Below are positions 18,078 to 26,278 of a DNA stretch of 64,000 bases, piece after piece; the stretch's first letter is position 1, and each line of letters opens with the position of its first letter. The stretch is from UBA3824 sp017541145 (GTDB taxonomy: Bacteria > Bacteroidota > Bacteroidia > Bacteroidales > UBA3824), in assembly GCA_947168365.1 (NCBI GenBank), contig CAMVLO010000013.1, positions 10,416 through 74,415 on the forward strand. Direction: 5' to 3'. Below the pieces are notes generated by a model, which saw nothing but the letters and a program-made list of their open reading frames with translations, was not told the origin of the DNA and did no database searches. The position numbers were made by a program, and so were the translations under genes.

Positions 18078-18854
18078 TTATAAAGACTTAATGATGTAAT
18101 ACGTTGATAATGCGGTAGTAAACGTTGACAAAATAACGAGAAAATCGTTTCTGCCTTCACGAAATGCTACAATTCTGCGCGGCTCTACATTGATGATGTC
18201 GCCCGGTTTGAGATAAAACTCAGGTTTTTCAAGCAAACTTCTATCTGTTAAATCCACTCGATAGAGCAATCGTCCGCCTTCTACTTTTCTGATTATCATT
18301 ACATTACGACGTTTATTATTTGTAGCCGGAATAGTACCGCCTTCCGCAAGTGCCTCCAAAAGATTCACTTGTGTTTTGTTGAATGTAACTTTTGTACTTG
18401 TAGAATATCCAACAAAATAGACATCAAAACTCAAGAAGTTGACAGAGACAATTGCATCAATAAATTTTTGGTCTGCTAATTCCTGTAATTCAGTACGTAT
18501 TTTGTTGATTGTTTTACCTTGCGCGAAATAATTTCCAAAAATCGGAAGCAAAACATAACCGGAATCAGAAACCTCAAAACCGTTACCTTGATTTTGATTT
18601 GACATCCCGTTTCCGGCTTGAACCTGAACTTGATTTTTCTGTTCTCTTGAAAAGAGTTCGTCCAAATCTTTATTTGTAGTTAACATCCTGACATCCAATC
18701 TGTCGCCCGGACGAACGTAATAATCGGTAAGTGAATCATGATATACTTTTGGTAATTCAGTTTTATCATCCACGATGTAACGCATATTGCGATAACATGA
18801 ACTATAACTGATTGTAAAAAAAATTAAAAAAAGTATATACAAACAACGTCTCAT
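18078..18854 (-). CDS. Wza-type outer-membrane polysaccharide export lipoprotein
   Basis: A signal peptide with lipobox SYSSC (Cys20) is followed by the Poly_export domain starting at DYYVRPGDRLDVRMLT and an SLBB-like domain (VYFVGYSTSTKVTFNK, then NLLEALAEGGTIPATNNK). The C-terminal KPGDIINVEPRRIV and the hydrophobic end match Bacteroidota Wza proteins. It would form the outer-membrane part of a polysaccharide export channel with the Wzc-like protein encoded 9 bases downstream. Length is 258 residues. The preceding gene, an acyltransferase, ends 16 bases upstream. Confidence 0.92.
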   Translation of the reverse strand: MRRCLYILFLIFFTISYSSCYRNMRYIVDDKTELPKVYHDSLTDYYVRPGDRLDVRMLTTNKDLDELFSREQKNQVQVQAGNGMSNQNQGNGFEVSDSGYVLLPIFGNYFAQGKTINKIRTELQELADQKFIDAIVSVNFLSFDVYFVGYSTSTKVTFNKTQVNLLEALAEGGTIPATNNKRRNVMIIRKVEGGRLLYRVDLTDRSLLEKPEFYLKPGDIINVEPRRIVAFREGRNDFLVILSTFTTALSTYYIIKSL

Positions 18855-18870
18855 TTTTTTTATTTAGTTA

Positions 18871-20046
18871 TTATTTTTTCGTCTTTTTTTTCAATAAATA
18901 CCAACTTCTCAACCCGATAATCAGCCAACCTAAAACAGGAAGATACATCGCCAAAACAATCGGACGTTTGATTATGGTTTTCAAACACTTAGCGAAACTC
19001 ATTTTCAAACTTGACGCACCTATTTTTTCATCGTAGTTAACATCAAAATATGTCATAACCAAAGGCCAAAACGCCGGAAAATACCGAAAGAAATATCTCT
19101 TGTTTTTCCACATGGCTTTCAATAATGATTTGATATTGTAGAATTTTTTTCCGTATTGCTCCTTGAATTTGTTCAATTCGGGTTGCATCATTTTTCTGAC
19201 TTGTTCCGAAATGATTTTCAACTCCTTTTGCGAAAGTTCTTCGTAAGGTTTATCAATCAAATCATAGATTCTAATTGGTTTACCTTTTACAAAAGTAAGA
19301 TTGGACGGCAATGAAACATAAAAAATCCAAGGTTGAAAAATTGCCAAGAAAATCACCGGTCCAATCGGGAAAAAAGGCATTCCAAATTTCCTCACAAAAT
19401 TGGTTAACGGCTTGAAATTGTACGCTATAGGATTGTTGTATTCACCGTTGATTGTGTAAAACGGAATGATATCGGTTTTGTAACGGATACTCATTCTAAT
19501 AAACGAAGTTTTGAAATTTTGGAGTTGATATCTTTTGTCAAAACCTTTTCCGATACCGTCGATACCTTCCGGAAAAATCAGGATGTTAGACTGATTGAGT
19601 TTCATACCGGTTTCAAAATTCAGCAACGAAGCATTGATACAACCGGCTTTCCACCACAAATCGTCAATCATGAACGGACACATGTATGGAAATTTTGTCA
19701 ACATCGGCGAAATCAAAGCCCTAACACCGTTAGGATTAGGAAGTTTGCGGTCTGCCATTTTTGCAATAAAAACAATCGCATCCCAAGGAAATGCCATTCC
19801 GGAATGATTGTTGGCAAAAATAATCGGAGATTCAGAATTGTTGCGATCCGGCATTTTGTCGAATCCAACAAATTTTGCGCGATACCAAACATCGCTGATA
19901 TAATTCAGCACGTGTGAACAAAATGTCTCAAGATAAGGCTTTGAGAAATAGCGGGTATAATTCTCTCTGTTTTGCTCTATTTCCTGATCCGAAATAATCA
20001 AACGATTGCGAAATTCAATATTACTAGCTATTATTTGTTGACACAT
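18871..20046 (-). CDS. Lysophospholipid/glycerol acyltransferase family protein (TMEM68/DGAT-like)
   Basis: The PlsC-like catalytic block is IIFANNHSGMAFPWDAIVF, an H-x7-D version of the usual HX4D, followed by ILIFPEGIDGIGKGFDKRY with the FPEG glycerol-phosphate-binding motif. A hydrophobic stretch (GPVIFLAIFQPWIFYVSL) and a C-terminal membrane segment (VLAMYLPVLGWLIIGL) suggest membrane attachment. The spaced HSGxxxPWD motif is typical of bacterial relatives of TMEM68/diacylglycerol acyltransferases, so the acceptor may not be lysophosphatidate. It is the first gene of an operon with wza and wzc, which could imply acylation of an exported polymer or its carrier (inference). Length is 391 residues. 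Confidence 0.82.
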   Translation of the reverse strand: MCQQIIASNIEFRNRLIISDQEIEQNRENYTRYFSKPYLETFCSHVLNYISDVWYRAKFVGFDKMPDRNNSESPIIFANNHSGMAFPWDAIVFIAKMADRKLPNPNGVRALISPMLTKFPYMCPFMIDDLWWKAGCINASLLNFETGMKLNQSNILIFPEGIDGIGKGFDKRYQLQNFKTSFIRMSIRYKTDIIPFYTINGEYNNPIAYNFKPLTNFVRKFGMPFFPIGPVIFLAIFQPWIFYVSLPSNLTFVKGKPIRIYDLIDKPYEELSQKELKIISEQVRKMMQPELNKFKEQYGKKFYNIKSLLKAMWKNKRYFFRYFPAFWPLVMTYFDVNYDEKIGASSLKMSFAKCLKTIIKRPIVLAMYLPVLGWLIIGLRSWYLLKKKTKK

Positions 20047-20074
20047 CTTAATTTCTAAAATTCCTATCAGGCGG

Positions 20075-20104
20075 CAAAATTAATAAATAATTTCTATTTC
20101 CAAA
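20075..20104 (-). promoter_or_regulatory. Promoter of the acyltransferase-wza-wzc operon
   Basis: On the minus strand TTTG (20101-20104), an 18-base spacer and TAATTTTG (20075-20082) fit the consensus. The upstream element directly abuts the stop codon of the SpoIIE-type gene. Confidence 0.6.
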
Positions 20105-22126
20105 CTATATTTTGAAACCTAAAATTGTGATGTCGTCTGATTGTTCCAAATCGGCAATCCATTCACTGTAAAATCTGGCAAACTCAGCCTTCTGACCTTC
20201 AAGCGGATAGATATATTTCTGTCGCAAAAGATTTTTGAAATTTTTCGGAGTCAAATTTTTGCAGAACGGACCGCCTACAATCTCTGTACTTCCGTCTGAA
20301 TACATATAAACAACGTCATCGGGCTGAAATTGAATTTCTACGACACGGAATTTTCTTTCGTCAGCAATTTTTCCAACCGCCAAATTGTCTCCGAAATATT
20401 CAACATCTTCGCCTCTACGCATCACAACCATAGTACGTTTTGCGGCGGCAAAATATCCTTTCAACGATTGTGTATTGTACATCAAAATCGAAATATGAAG
20501 ACCGTCACGATTGAAATCCGTCTGAAGTTCTTCACCGATTGAAGATATAATTCGCTTGTTCAACGAATTGAGTATTGTGTTCGGACGAAAATCTTCGGCT
20601 TTTGAAAAATCAATAATTTCGTTCAACAAATAGATGTCCAAAGCCGAAAGCAACGCTCCCGGAATACCACTCAAATTGCAGTCGCCAACTCCGGCGATTA
20701 TCCAATGGTCAATTTTTTTAGCGAATGTAAAATCACCGCCGATTTTATTTTTAATCAACTGAAATACAAAGAATTCGTTGAAAATATGAGCCGTTGGAGT
20801 AGATGCCACCATCAAAAGGTTGCGAAGTCGTGACGCATAGTTTCTACTATTAAGCAATTCTTCGGTAGCTTGGTCAAGTTGATTGCTTGTAAAATTAAAA
20901 CGGTACGAAAGACTTTCCAAATCGGCTTTTACCTTTCGGATAGATTCGGATTGCTCTGTAAGTTGTTGATTCTGAACGGAAATCTGTACATTTTTCTTTT
21001 CTGTTTCACGATTTCGTTCCATAATTTGACGATTGAGAACTTGGATGTTAGCAATCTGACTTTCAATTTCTTTCTTCTGTTCGGAAAGCATTTCGTTTTG
21101 AGACACCAATTCTTGCTGTTTCTGCTCCAAATCGCCGTACAAGGATTCAATTTTATGTTTCTGAGCCAAAAAGTTTTCAACAGTATTTGCCAAAACACCA
21201 AATTCTGTAGAACTTTTTTTCAGTTTCTTGATTTTTGAAAAATCTTCGGAAATAAATGTTTTAACAATTCTTTTTATCGGACGTACAATTCTGAATCTAA
21301 CAAATATAAATAAAAGTATAAAAATCAATAAAACTATAGACGAAATTACAAGCATTAACGGCAAAAACGAATCGAAAACTACGTTCAAAGAATTTTCACC
21401 CGTAAAATACAAATACGCAACCGGCTGTCCGAACTGGTTGTTTAATTCCTTGAAATAAAAAAATCTCTTGGAATATGCTTTTTTAACTTTTTCCAAATAT
21501 TCAGCGTCCAAAGTGGAATGAACCTCAATTTCACCCAAAATACCGGAATATTGTTTCAGCAAATCGGAATTTATTTCTCTAATAAGAATCAAGTAACCTT
21601 GATAATTTTCTTCTCTTGAATTAATATCGTCAGACGAAACAATACCGGCACAAAAATATTGGAAAATCTGATTATTTCTTACGTTAAAAAATTTAGTTTT
21701 ATAATTTTTAGTCAAAAGAGTATTAACACGAATATCATTGAAAAAATCAATTTTATTATAATTATTGGAAGCATGCAAATAAACCGGATCGCCATCTACA
21801 TCATAAATAGCAACTTCGGCAGCATCGTAAGATTCTGCCATCTGACCGATATTATCATGAACCCAATTAAGATTTTTATCTTTAGCATTTACAAAATCCA
21901 CAAGCTCGTCCCAAGCGGAATTTTCGTGAACAACAGCTTCGTAATGTTGACTTTTTAACGACAAAACATTGTCAATCATTTCTACACGTTGTTTGTAAGA
22001 AATTTCGCTGATGTCATGATTCTTTTTCTGCTGAACTTTATAATAGAAAAGCATACTGAGAATCAGCACCAAAGCACCAATCATAAAAATAAATAAAACG
22101 CCGTATTGTACTGAACGATATTTCAT
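20105..22126 (-). CDS. CHASE4-HAMP-SpoIIE membrane phosphatase
   Basis: Domains in order: TM1 (about 8-30), a periplasmic CHASE4-like sensor (EMIDNVLSLKSQHYEAVVHE, NSAWDELVDFVN), TM2 (about 253-278), a HAMP linker, a long coiled coil (330-420) and a SpoIIE/PP2C phosphatase (about 450-673). The metal-binding Asp positions remain visible (GGDFTF, VGDCNLSG, YMYSDGS, SDDITIL). However, the usual DCTGHGxPG reads DCNLSGIPG and the usual DGMD reads DGLH, so the site is divergent and activity needs testing. Relatives dephosphorylate Ser/Thr residues on anti-sigma antagonists or other targets. The gene appears to be transcribed alone, and its end carries the promoter of the next operon. Confidence 0.85.
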   Translation of the reverse strand: MKYRSVQYGVLFIFMIGALVLILSMLFYYKVQQKKNHDISEISYKQRVEMIDNVLSLKSQHYEAVVHENSAWDELVDFVNAKDKNLNWVHDNIGQMAESYDAAEVAIYDVDGDPVYLHASNNYNKIDFFNDIRVNTLLTKNYKTKFFNVRNNQIFQYFCAGIVSSDDINSREENYQGYLILIREINSDLLKQYSGILGEIEVHSTLDAEYLEKVKKAYSKRFFYFKELNNQFGQPVAYLYFTGENSLNVVFDSFLPLMLVISSIVLLIFILLFIFVRFRIVRPIKRIVKTFISEDFSKIKKLKKSSTEFGVLANTVENFLAQKHKIESLYGDLEQKQQELVSQNEMLSEQKKEIESQIANIQVLNRQIMERNRETEKKNVQISVQNQQLTEQSESIRKVKADLESLSYRFNFTSNQLDQATEELLNSRNYASRLRNLLMVASTPTAHIFNEFFVFQLIKNKIGGDFTFAKKIDHWIIAGVGDCNLSGIPGALLSALDIYLLNEIIDFSKAEDFRPNTILNSLNKRIISSIGEELQTDFNRDGLHISILMYNTQSLKGYFAAAKRTMVVMRRGEDVEYFGDNLAVGKIADERKFRVVEIQFQPDDVVYMYSDGSTEIVGGPFCKNLTPKNFKNLLRQKYIYPLEGQKAEFARFYSEWIADLEQSDDITILGFKI

Positions 22127-22151
22127 AAAATTGAAGGTTTAAATCCGTTGA

Positions 22152-22159
22152 CAAATATA
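22152..22159 (-). promoter_or_regulatory. -7 promoter element of the SpoIIE-type gene
   Basis: TATATTTG on the minus strand, 26-33 bases before the start codon, fits TAnnTTTG. Confidence 0.45.
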
Positions 22160-22229
22160 CAATATTTTTTCAGAAAAAATTATGCCATAAATATTTTTTT
22201 AATTTTATATTAAAATTCAGAAAAAAAAT

Positions 22230-22237
22230 TAACTTTG
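22230..22237 (+). promoter_or_regulatory. -7 promoter element of secA
   Basis: TAACTTTG fits TAnnTTTG. Transcription near 22244 would give a leader of about 67 bases. The upstream TTTG is not well conserved. Confidence 0.5.
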
Positions 22238-22310
22238 CAGTGTAAAAGAGAGAGGGCATTATAGCCTAACTATTTAATTATCAAAGAAATAATAAAAATA
22301 TCATACATAA

Positions 22311-25300
22311 ATGAGTTTACTACAAAAAGTTTTTAAGACATTTTTTGGTGATAAATCGAGCAAAGACATAAAAAAAATGTTGCCGATTGTTCAACAAATT
22401 AATGCAGAATTTGCGAAACTAAAAGACTTAAGCAACGACGAATTAAGAGCGCTAACAGCAAAATTAAGATTGGATTTGAAAGAATCAATCAAAGAAGAAG
22501 AAAAAAAACTTGCTGAGTACAAAGAGAAACTTAAAAGCTCTGCCGTATTAACATTGGAACAGCAGGTGGAACTTTATGACAATGTTGACGCAACAGAAAA
22601 AGAAATTCAAAATATTCTGAAAAACAAGCTGGACGAAATTCTTCCGCAAGCTTTTGCAATAGTAAAAGATACAGCACGCAGATTCAAGGAAAACGAATTC
22701 GTAGAAGTAACTGCTACTGATTTTGACCGCGAACTTGCAACAAAGTTTGACAGCATTATAATAGAAGGCGACAAAGCCAAATATAATCACACATGGAGAG
22801 CCGGCGGCAACCTTCTCACTTGGAACATGGTACATTACGATGTACAGCTTATCGGCGGTATTGTACTTCACCAAGGTAAAATTTCGGAAATGGCTACCGG
22901 TGAAGGTAAAACTCTCGTGGCTACACTTCCGGTATTCCTCAACGCATTGACCGGCAGAGGTGTTCACGTGGTAACTGTAAACGACTATCTTGCAAAACGA
23001 GACAGCGAATGGATGGGTATGCTTTATCAATTCCACGGTTTGAGCGTTGATTGTATCGACAAACATCAGCCTAACACCAAGGAACGCCGCGCAGCTTATT
23101 CTGCTGATATTACTTTCGGTACAAACAACGAATTCGGTTTTGACTACCTTCGTGATAATATGTGTAGCACTCCGGACGAATTGGTTCAAAGAAAACATGT
23201 TTACGCAATCATCGACGAGGTGGACTCAGTATTGATTGACGATGCACGTACACCTCTTATTATAAGCGGTCCGGTTCCAAAGGCGGGCGACGACATGAAA
23301 CTTTTCATGGACTTGAAGCCAAAAGTTGTTACATTGGTAGAACATCAAAAGCAACTTGTTAACACACTTTTGAACGACGCGAAAAAATATATCAAAGCCG
23401 GAGACCGTACAAAAGGCGGTGTGGCATTGCTCCGCGCATGGAAAGGTTTGCCAAAGAACAATGCTATTATCAAATTCCTCAGCGAAGAAGGTAACAGAGT
23501 ATTGCTCAATGCAACAGAAGCCGAATACATGGCAGAAAACAACAAGAGAATGCCGGAAATTACCGACGAATTGTATTTTGTAATCGAAGAAAAACAAAAT
23601 TCAGTTGACTTAACTGAAAAAGGTATTGACTTGATTACCGGTAATTCTGACGACCCTGAATTTTTCGTTTTGCCGGACGTTGGAAGCAAAGTTGCTGAAA
23701 TAGAACACTCTAACGCAAGCGACGAGGAAAAAGCTGCAATGAAAGACCAAGTGATGTCGGAATATGCAGTAAAATCAGAACGTGTTCATACAATCAACCA
23801 ACTCTTGAAAGCATACACCATGTTTGAGAGAGATCAAGAATACGTTGTGATGGACAACAAAGTAAAAATCGTAGACGAGCAGACTGGTCGTATTATGGAA
23901 GGCCGCCGCTACTCTGACGGTTTGCACCAAGCTATCGAAGCCAAAGAAAATGTAAAAGTAGAAGCTGCTACTCAGACATTTGCTACAATTACACTTCAAA
24001 ACTATTTCCGTATGTACGAAAAAATTTCGGGTATGACAGGTACAGCGGAAACCGAAGCAGGCGAATTTTGGGACATCTACAAATTGGATGTTTGCGTAAT
24101 TCCTACAAATTTGAAGGTAATCAGAAAAGACCATGAAGATTTGGTATACAAAACCAAACGCGAAAAATACAACGCTGTAATTCAAGAAGTGCAAAGACTT
24201 CACGAAGAAGGCCGTCCGGTATTGGTTGGTACTACTTCGGTGGAAGTTTCAGAATTGTTGAGCAAGATGCTTACAATGAGAAAACTTGAACATCAGGTTT
24301 TGAATGCTAAACAGCACGCCCGCGAAGCTGAAATCGTTGCCAAAGCAGGTCAAACCGGTACAATTACAATTGCAACCAACATGGCAGGTCGTGGTACCGA
24401 TATCAAATTGAGCCCGGAAGTAAAAGAAAAAGGCGGTTTGGCAATCATCGGTACAGAAAGACACGAATCAAGACGTGTAGACCGTCAGTTGCGTGGTCGT
24501 GCCGGACGTCAAGGCGACCCGGGTAGTTCTCAATTCTTCGTATCTCTTGAAGACAATCTTATGAGACTTTTTGGTAGTGACAGAATTGCTGCCTTGATGG
24601 ACAGAATGGGATTGGAAGAAGGCGAAGTAATTCAACACCCGATTGTTACAAAATCTATCGAAAGAGCTCAGAAAAAAGTTGAAGAAAACAACTTCGGTAT
24701 TCGTAAGAGACTTTTGGAATACGACGATGTTATGAACAAACAGCGTGAAGTAATTTACCGTTTGCGTCGTAATGCGTTGTTTGGCGAGGCTCTTGATATC
24801 GAAATCAACAACATGCTCAACGATGCTTGCGAAAATATTGTTTCTCAATATCAAAACGACGGCGATTATGCTTCGTTCAGTTTGGAAGTTACAAAAGATC
24901 TCGGCATGCAAAATCCTGTAACCGAAGACGAATTCAGAAAACTTCCTAACGAAAAAATCACAGACAAAATTTTCGATGAAGCATTCAAATGTATGGCTGC
25001 CAAGATGAAACTCATCAGAGAAAGAGCAATGCCTACTATAAAAGATGTTTACGAAAATTATTCTGACAGATACGAATATATCGTTGTTCCAATTTCGGAC
25101 GGCAGAAGAGTATTCCAGATAAGAGTAAACCTCAAAAACGCTTACGAATCAGAATGTCGTGAAATTACCAAGACTTTCCAGAAGATTATTATGCTTGTAA
25201 CAATCGACGAAAACTGGAAAGAACATCTTCGCGACCTCGACGATTTGAAACAATCTGTACAAAACGCAAGTTACGAACAAAAAGATCCGCTCGTAATTTT

Positions 25301-25628
25301 CAAGATTGAATCAAACGGCTTGTTCGACAAGATGCTTGACAAGAACAACAAAGCGATTATTTCAACATTGATGCGTGCTCAAATCCCGATGCGTGATCCG
25401 GAAGAAGTACGTCAGGCTCAGGCTGCTGCAATGGCTCAAGCTCAGGCTCAGGCTGCTGCTCGCAAAAGAGAACAAGAAAAAATGAGAGCAACACAAGAAG
25501 AGGCTCAGAAACCTCAGCCAATCAGAATCGGTAAAAAGCCGAACAGAAATGATCCATGTCCTTGCGGAAGTGGCAAAAAATTCAAAAATTGTCACGGAAA
25601 AGGCATCGCTGACGAAAACGAAGAATAA
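22311..25628 (+). CDS. secA: Protein translocase ATPase SecA
   Basis: SecA drives preprotein export through SecYEG. Motifs in order: EMATGEGKTLVATLP (Walker A, residues about 193-207), VHVVTVNDYLAKRDSEW, AIIDEVDSVLIDDARTPLI (Walker B), GRIMEGRRYSDGLHQAIEAK, SGMTGTAETE, ATNMAGRGTDIKL, and the C-terminal zinc motif CPCGSGKKFKNCH. At 1105 residues it is longer than the 901-residue E. coli protein because of the insert and extended linker usual in Bacteroidota, including a KKYIKAGDRTKGGVALLRAW segment and a Gln/Ala-rich stretch before the zinc tail. A terminator follows at 25653. Confidence 0.98.
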   Translation: MSLLQKVFKTFFGDKSSKDIKKMLPIVQQINAEFAKLKDLSNDELRALTAKLRLDLKESIKEEEKKLAEYKEKLKSSAVLTLEQQVELYDNVDATEKEIQNILKNKLDEILPQAFAIVKDTARRFKENEFVEVTATDFDRELATKFDSIIIEGDKAKYNHTWRAGGNLLTWNMVHYDVQLIGGIVLHQGKISEMATGEGKTLVATLPVFLNALTGRGVHVVTVNDYLAKRDSEWMGMLYQFHGLSVDCIDKHQPNTKERRAAYSADITFGTNNEFGFDYLRDNMCSTPDELVQRKHVYAIIDEVDSVLIDDARTPLIISGPVPKAGDDMKLFMDLKPKVVTLVEHQKQLVNTLLNDAKKYIKAGDRTKGGVALLRAWKGLPKNNAIIKFLSEEGNRVLLNATEAEYMAENNKRMPEITDELYFVIEEKQNSVDLTEKGIDLITGNSDDPEFFVLPDVGSKVAEIEHSNASDEEKAAMKDQVMSEYAVKSERVHTINQLLKAYTMFERDQEYVVMDNKVKIVDEQTGRIMEGRRYSDGLHQAIEAKENVKVEAATQTFATITLQNYFRMYEKISGMTGTAETEAGEFWDIYKLDVCVIPTNLKVIRKDHEDLVYKTKREKYNAVIQEVQRLHEEGRPVLVGTTSVEVSELLSKMLTMRKLEHQVLNAKQHAREAEIVAKAGQTGTITIATNMAGRGTDIKLSPEVKEKGGLAIIGTERHESRRVDRQLRGRAGRQGDPGSSQFFVSLEDNLMRLFGSDRIAALMDRMGLEEGEVIQHPIVTKSIERAQKKVEENNFGIRKRLLEYDDVMNKQREVIYRLRRNALFGEALDIEINNMLNDACENIVSQYQNDGDYASFSLEVTKDLGMQNPVTEDEFRKLPNEKITDKIFDEAFKCMAAKMKLIRERAMPTIKDVYENYSDRYEYIVVPISDGRRVFQIRVNLKNAYESECREITKTFQKIIMLVTIDENWKEHLRDLDDLKQSVQNASYEQKDPLVIFKIESNGLFDKMLDKNNKAIISTLMRAQIPMRDPEEVRQAQAAAMAQAQAQAAARKREQEKMRATQEEAQKPQPIRIGKKPNRNDPCPCGSGKKFKNCHGKGIADENEE

Positions 25629-25652
25629 ATAACAATTATTAACTAATCATAA

Positions 25653-25693
25653 AAATTGCGCCTTTTAAGAAAACAAATGGCGCAATTTTTTTA
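25653..25693 (+). terminator. Terminator of secA
   Basis: AAATTGCGCC (25653-25662) pairs perfectly with GGCGCAATTT (25679-25688), followed by a T-run. Confidence 0.88.
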
Positions 25694-25708
25694 TAAAACT
25701 CACAAAAA

Positions 25709-26251
25709 ATGAAAAACAAAAGGAAGATTTTAACATTAACAGGCGCAGCATTAGCTTTTGTATTAAACAGTTGCGGCCCAAATATCAATATTTCTGAACA
25801 AACAATGGGTCCCTACCTGACAGTCTGCACAGAAAGCTACACTTCTTATAATAATACAAACCGATTGATTGATTCGTTGAAAACCGAATTGGGAAAAATT
25901 GATGTTAAACCCGAAAAAACATTCGGTATTTTTTACCAAAAATACAACACAGACACTTACCACAGCATTGTCGGTTGCATTGTTGGAACTGATGTTACCG
26001 ATTCTGTATTAATCAGAAAACTGGAACGCGCCAATTTTATGGTAAGAATAATCGGCGAAACCAATTGCATGACTTACGAATCTGAATATCAAGATTTTAA
26101 CACCAAATTAAGAACCGATTTTCAAGAAACATTGTCAGAATATTCCAAATCAAAAAATTACGAAGAAATTCCTTACGGCGAAATCGGAATAGCTGAAATT
26201 TATGAAAACGGAAAAATACATTTTGCCGCAGAAATCAAACCGGCAAAATAA
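25709..26251 (+). CDS. Lipoprotein of unknown function, possibly GyrI-like
   Basis: A lipobox (FVLNSCG, Cys22) marks a 180-residue lipoprotein. The body has EQTMGPYLTVCTESYTSYNN near the start, a central TFGIFYQKYNTD and SIVGCIVG, then FQETLSEYSKSKNYEEIPYGEIGIAEIY at the end. That order of strands resembles the GyrI-like small-molecule-binding fold, but the match is weak and from memory. It lies after the secA terminator and 27 bases before the LplT-PlsC fusion gene, so the two probably share a transcript and may be linked to lipid turnover. Confidence 0.6.
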   Translation: MKNKRKILTLTGAALAFVLNSCGPNINISEQTMGPYLTVCTESYTSYNNTNRLIDSLKTELGKIDVKPEKTFGIFYQKYNTDTYHSIVGCIVGTDVTDSVLIRKLERANFMVRIIGETNCMTYESEYQDFNTKLRTDFQETLSEYSKSKNYEEIPYGEIGIAEIYENGKIHFAAEIKPAK

Positions 26252-26278
26252 TATCAGATACAACTAAAAAAACTGTTT

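Noticed and set aside
22548..24911. Several open frames of 70-216 codons on the minus strand opposite secA
   Set aside because: They are antisense shadows of a highly conserved gene, with Phe/Cys/Val-rich composition and no start signals.
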